Below, one piece after another: positions 60,601-64,000 of a DNA stretch of 64,000 nucleotides (positions are counted from its first letter, which is position 1; each line of letters begins with the position of its first letter). The notes under the pieces are model-generated. The model was given only the letters and a program-made list of their open reading frames with translations. It did no database searches and was not told the origin of the DNA. Where the stretch lies: NCBI GenBank assembly GCA_949130485.1, contig OX422204.1, positions 558,001-622,000 of the forward strand. The letters are read 5' to 3'. Origin of the DNA: Agelas oroides. Its lineage: Eukaryota; Porifera; Demospongiae; Agelasida; Agelasidae. Position numbers and translations under genes: made by a program.

Positions 60601-62209
60601 GTACTGTCCCCGGGGGAGAACAGCTACAGCGGTACACGTCAACTGGCAACACCAGACACGGTGTCAGCGTCAACCTGTCTCTGACTCACGGCACTAGAGT
60701 GTATGTCTCTGTGTTGGGCTGGAACTATGCCAGCCTGGAGAGTGTGGTGTACTATGACCCCTATGTTGTGGACTTTACCCCACCTGCTGTTGGGGGAGGG
60801 GTGTTGGATGGTATGGGAGATGAGGACGTGCAGTATCAGAGCTCAGCCGTGGTGGCAGCCAGCTGGGAGGGGATCACAGACCCAGACAGTGGGATCTCCT
60901 CTTGCCGATGGGCCGTTGGTAGGTTGGGGTACAGTAAAGGTACTAATTGTGAGGGTCCACCCACAACCAAGTACTGGAAATTGTATACAATAAACAATAC
61001 ATGTTTATCCAATGAATGTCAGATCTTAAATGAATTCTTAAATTATTTGTATCAGCTTCTCTTTCATTTGGCTACTTGGCTCCGTGATTTTAACCCTCTG
61101 GTGCTTCTCTGCAGGAACCTCACGAGGGTCTTCTGACATCCAGTCGTTCATGCTGTCCAGCAACTCTAATGGGACCACATCTGACCTGCGACTGGCTCAC
61201 GGCGCTACCATCTACGCTACAGTTGTGTGCACAAACGGTGCTGGACTGCGCACCACGGCCTCCTCCAATGGGGTCACCATACTGACAGACCCTCCCCTCC
61301 ATGCTAACGCCTTTGGGCGTACCTCTAGTCCTGTCCTGACAGAGTACGAGCCACGCGGTGGGTACATCCCAACCAATGACACCATCCTAATGTGGGACGG
61401 GTTCGTAGAGGAGGCAGGGACCCCTCTCACGTACGAGGTACGAGTCATAGAGTCGGGTGTCCCGCAGCAGTGGAACAGTGTCGGCTTTGCTAAGATGCTG
61501 ACACTCAGTGACCTGCAGCTGCCGGAGAATGTCCCCCACACCATTGAGGTCCGGGCAGTCAACCTGGCTGGGCTGGCCAGCCAGCCGCTGACGATGAACG
61601 TCACCATTGGCTCCACCCCTCCCATAGATACAGGTATGGTGTGAGTAGCCTAGCCCCTCAAGCAGCTCTCGGTCAATTGCAAGAGTGGCGGAAAGCTGGT
61701 GAGGGCAACAGGTCGTCATTACCCAGTGTAAGAGAGTGGAAATGTAGTTGGGACATTTCGAAGTGTCCTGAATGTACAGGTGTTCTCATTTCAGGGTTTG
61801 GGAGTTCCACTGCGCGGTATAATGAAGGAGGTGGTTTTTGCAAAACATAATGCTAAGTTTTTAGGTCATGTGGGCCCCAAATCTACCATTTATGGTAATC
61901 ACTCTGTCTCTCTGTTCATTTGCAGGTGCCACAATCAATTCCTCCTGGACGTCTGGCAATACTCTGCTCCTAGACTGGGGAGACAAGTTCATCTCCTCCA
62001 CTCCCCTCTACTACGAGTTCTCCATAGGCACACAGGTGGGTAGTGGGAGTGTGACCCAGTGGCTCGAGACCGATCAGACCACGGTGGTCCTCACCAACGC
62101 TAGACTGAGTCATCAAAGAGACTTCTTCTTGACTCTCACTGCCATAGGTAGCTCAGGACTGCACACAAACACTAACACAATGGTACCGGGTATGCCGATC
62201 ACAGGGTAG
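54670..62209 (+). CDS. Giant extracellular beta-sandwich repeat protein, 5' end missing
   Basis: Eight exons (54670-55948, 56016-56132, 56254-56555, 56821-57094, 57321-57507, 57773-60918, 61115-61633, 61926-62209) join in phase to 2035 residues and a stop. The N-terminus is lost in the gap. About ten units of roughly 190-210 residues repeat the pattern WxGFxDPxSGIxEYxWAIG ... LxxGxxYYxTVRAxNxAGL ... SxGVxVDxTPP. Examples: DPHTGVAEYLWAIG, GRRYYITVRGCNSVGL, SNGITVDVTPPIAG, DPESGIHHYEVAV, SDGFVVDLTPPNVG, DPDSGISSCRWAVG. They look like paired fibronectin-III-type sandwiches. One stretch (codons at about 59976-60440, NPSFEGVTGP to YGLIVDEVSVRSC) resembles a DUF642-type galactose-binding module. 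N-glycosylation sequons are frequent. No transmembrane segment is seen at the C-terminus, so it is probably secreted. The donor at 60918 has an in-phase alternative at 60939. Confidence 0.85.
56597..56800. repeat. CCCTCCCTGCCT array
   Basis: About 200 bp of CTCCCTCCCTGCCTCCCTCC-like units in the intron just before the acceptor at 56820; pyrimidine-rich on the coding strand. Confidence 0.9.
57508..57771. repeat. GTGTGAGGGTGTGAGG and CACACACCCCCTCC tandem runs
   Basis: This intron begins with GTGTGAGGAT-type repeats and ends with four CCCTCCCCACACACACC units before the acceptor at 57772. Confidence 0.8.
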
Positions 62210-62432
62210 AACACAGGCGTATACTATAGTTGTCTGTACATTGTGTATGGTATAAACTATTTGGATCAGGATACAACATATCATGTGGAACTATGGTGCT
62301 ACCATAAATGATCAGGCTTCCCTTGATATAACATGAAACTACTGTGGGGTTTAAAAACATGGCGTGTATCTCAATATGACATGAATGTGTCATTGTGTGT
62401 GGGTTATTGGTTCACTGGGGGGGCGTGGCTGC
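62210..62432. other. Convergent 3' region
   Basis: 220 bp, AT-rich, with no coding sequence seen between the giant extracellular protein and the PH-domain gene. Confidence 0.4.
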
Positions 62433-64000
62433 CTAGGTGTTCAGGACCTTGAAGGAGAGAAACTTGACATTCAACTGGTTTTCCTCCGAGTCAAGGTCAG
62501 GTACGTCCACACCACTATAACTCGCCTCCCTCCCATTGTGTCGGCCAGAGTCCGACCCTTTCCTCACCGCCTTCTGCTTCGGGAGGCCTTTCAGCTCTGG
62601 CTGTGGTGGAGCCTCCTTCTTCTTCTTCTTTGTCTTCTTCGGAGTGTCTGACAAGGGTCTGAAGGAGAGCCCCTGAATGTTAGTATCCTCTCCTGTCTCC
62701 GCTTCCTTGGGGGATGGTATATCCTTGTTGCTGCTGTTTACAGGCGGAGCCGGGATGACTACTTGGGTACGCTCTGGCGGAAATATTGGACTACCTGGGT
62801 TTTTTCTCATGGCCTTTTGTTTGGGTAGCCCCTTTAGCCTGGCACGTGCAGACGTGTCCTTCAAATTGAGGGCGCTTTGAAGTACCGTCAGCCAAGGATC
62901 CAGGTCTTGGCTGCATGGAGACAAGTTGTCATGGAAACCAGTTTGTCATTAAAAAATGGTTTCTTAGTGTTTTACAAATTGAGGACAACAGTGTATGTCA
63001 TGGGAACTATACAACTGTCATGCCATGCTTACTTAAAACTGAAGGGGCACTTTGTTCGTAAATTAAATTCAACATCCAACTCCCCCCTTTCCTCCCTTCC
63101 TAATAAAGTATTTACTGAACTTCAGCAATATAATCTTTCCAGCTCTTGACTCCTCCTAGACATTCCACTCTCATATGCCAATTATATGGTGCCAGCTTTC
63201 CATTAACAGACGTTTGTTCCAACATGAGAAATTACCTGGTAGTAGTGGCTATTAGAATATCAAAAGCTACATCAAAAAGATTGATGAAATTTAAGTCCAT
63301 GGTCAGCATTTCCTACCGTGGCATATACGTATGCGATTAAATTTCAAACAACTAGACAGATAGATTGCCATCATGAAGGGAGCCTGCCCATCTCTCACCC
63401 TCCAGAGAGGAGGGTGAGAGATGGGCTGGCTTGATAGACTAAGCTTGCTCACACAGGACAAAACTGAACTAGCTACATGATTCCAGCCGTCTTACTCTCT
63501 GTCGGTGTAAAAATGGATTGTTCTGTTCGGGAACTCGATGGCAAACATGTTGCTGGACTTGGGGTGGTGGGGGATGGTGTACAGCTTGTTGCACTCCCTC
63601 ATGAGCACCACGCCACAGGGGGCCTCGCAGTTGGTGAAGCTGGACTGCTTGTTGTAATACAGGAGACTCACCCCCTCTGCCGTCTGTGAGAGAAGACACC
63701 AGCGCTTCTTCCAACTCTGGGGGGGTGGACAGAGGAACGTCTACACTCCACTGTACACAACCAGGTATTATTAGCTGGCTGTGTATGGTGAGTATGGATG
63801 TGAGCTGTTGTGTACTATGAAGAAATTAAGGCCGTTCGCCCACACCACATACTCTGGAATGTACCCACCTTCATGGACTGGTCCCTAGAGACGGTGCTAT
63901 GGGCAGGGGGTTTCCCCCCCACCACCTCGCCCTCCCCCTCAGCCTCTGCCATGTTGAGGTAGCCTTCCTTCAGAAACTGGAATTCACTCTCCTGAGCCGC
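62433..64000 (-). CDS. PH-domain protein, 3' part (gene continues beyond window)
   Basis: Three minus-strand exons in phase (63869-64000 partial, 63496-63716, 62433-62910). The first holds the start of a pleckstrin-homology fold (EFQFLKEGYLNMAEAEGEGE) with an acidic loop. The second continues it (SWKKRWCLLSQTAEGVSLLY, CNKLYTIPHHPKSSNMFAI, RTIHFYTDRD). The third supplies the closing helix (QDLDPWLTVLQSALN) with the invariant PH tryptophan. PH domains bind phosphoinositides or protein partners. After the PH domain the tail is Lys/Pro/Ser-rich and carries the motif KGLPKQKAMRK, repeated as KGLPKQKAVRK about 75 residues later, then VKFLSFKVLNT and stop. The family is not recognised; an adaptor role (DOK- or GAB-like) is only an analogy. 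Confidence 0.75.
63379..63434. repeat. Perfect short hairpin in a PH-gene intron
   Basis: GCCCATCTCTCACCCTCC and GGAGGGTGAGAGATGGGC, separated by about 6 bp (AGAGAG-type loop). No duplication is evident around it. Confidence 0.85.

Noticed and set aside
58156-60673. Several minus-strand frames of 60-100 codons within the giant extracellular gene
   Set aside because: Shadows of the long plus-strand exon, which has repeat homology and correct phases.

Overview
The window looks like gene-dense nuclear DNA of an early-branching animal, most likely a sponge. It holds about 19 intron-rich protein genes, or pieces of genes, in 64 kb. Introns are mostly 50-300 bp with GT-AG ends, and intergenic gaps are often under 400 bp. 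The genes are metazoan: mitochondrial creatine kinase, RagC/D, PEX3, NAA10, FAAP24, UBAP2L, ariadne-1, APEH and a Bcl-2 family protein. There is also a very large extracellular repeat protein of a type common in sponges. Animal origin is well supported; sponge is an inference. No rRNA, tRNA, CRISPR array or bacterial-style operon was seen.

Layout. 1-4.4 kb: fragments of minus-strand genes (an unknown exon, an unrecognised coiled-coil end, the SMARCC C-terminus, and central VPS41 exons). 4.6-6.3 kb: TSR2 (+). 6.8-11.5 kb: UBAP2L/lingerer (+). 11.9-13.9 kb: mitochondrial creatine kinase (-). 14.2-16.3 kb: RagC/D (+). 16.4-18.6 kb: PEX3 (-). 18.7-19.7 kb: NAA10 (+). 19.8-20.8 kb: FAAP24 (-). 20.9-23.7 kb: an OTU-domain protein whose catalytic Cys is Ser (+). 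24.8-25.3 kb: a small secreted VWC-like protein (+). 25.7-29.1 kb: a SHIPPO/STPG protein and 29.3-30.5 kb: a SPAG8-like protein, both (-) and both likely axonemal. 30.8-34.3 kb: ariadne-1 (+). 34.5-40.8 kb: an unusual protein with an FHA-like N-terminus and a katanin-p80-like C-terminus (+). 41.0-48.0 kb: APEH (+). 48.4-49.9 kb: a Bcl-2 family protein (+). 50.4-54.4 kb: an ANKRD26-like coiled-coil protein (-), cut off near a 200-bp N gap. 54.7-62.2 kb: the large extracellular repeat protein (+). 62.4-64 kb: the 3' part of a PH-domain protein (-).

For the complete genes I joined exons by hand. Splice sites and reading phase agree throughout, and the predicted lengths are close to those known for the families. 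The genes are mainly housekeeping (ribosome assembly, nutrient sensing, peroxisome biogenesis, N-terminal acetylation and recycling of acetylated peptides, DNA repair). They form no single pathway. STPG and SPAG8 as neighbours may share ciliary or sperm expression. Three divergent pairs (MtCK/RagC, PEX3/NAA10, FAAP24/OTU) share very short promoter regions; in FAAP24/OTU the start codons are only 39 bp apart.

The non-coding DNA is the most unusual part. (1) Several minisatellites sit exactly on splice junctions and copy the splice signal (TSR2, STPG, SPAG8, the FHA/con80 gene, and one acceptor in the ANKRD26-like gene). (2) There are many short inverted-repeat elements, some with clear 8-9 bp target-site duplications, one nested inside another and one inserted into a splice-donor minisatellite. 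(3) Many introns carry long CCT/CCCT arrays on the sense strand near the 3' splice site. The best protein-level candidates for something new are the Cys-less OTU protein and the FHA/con80 protein.
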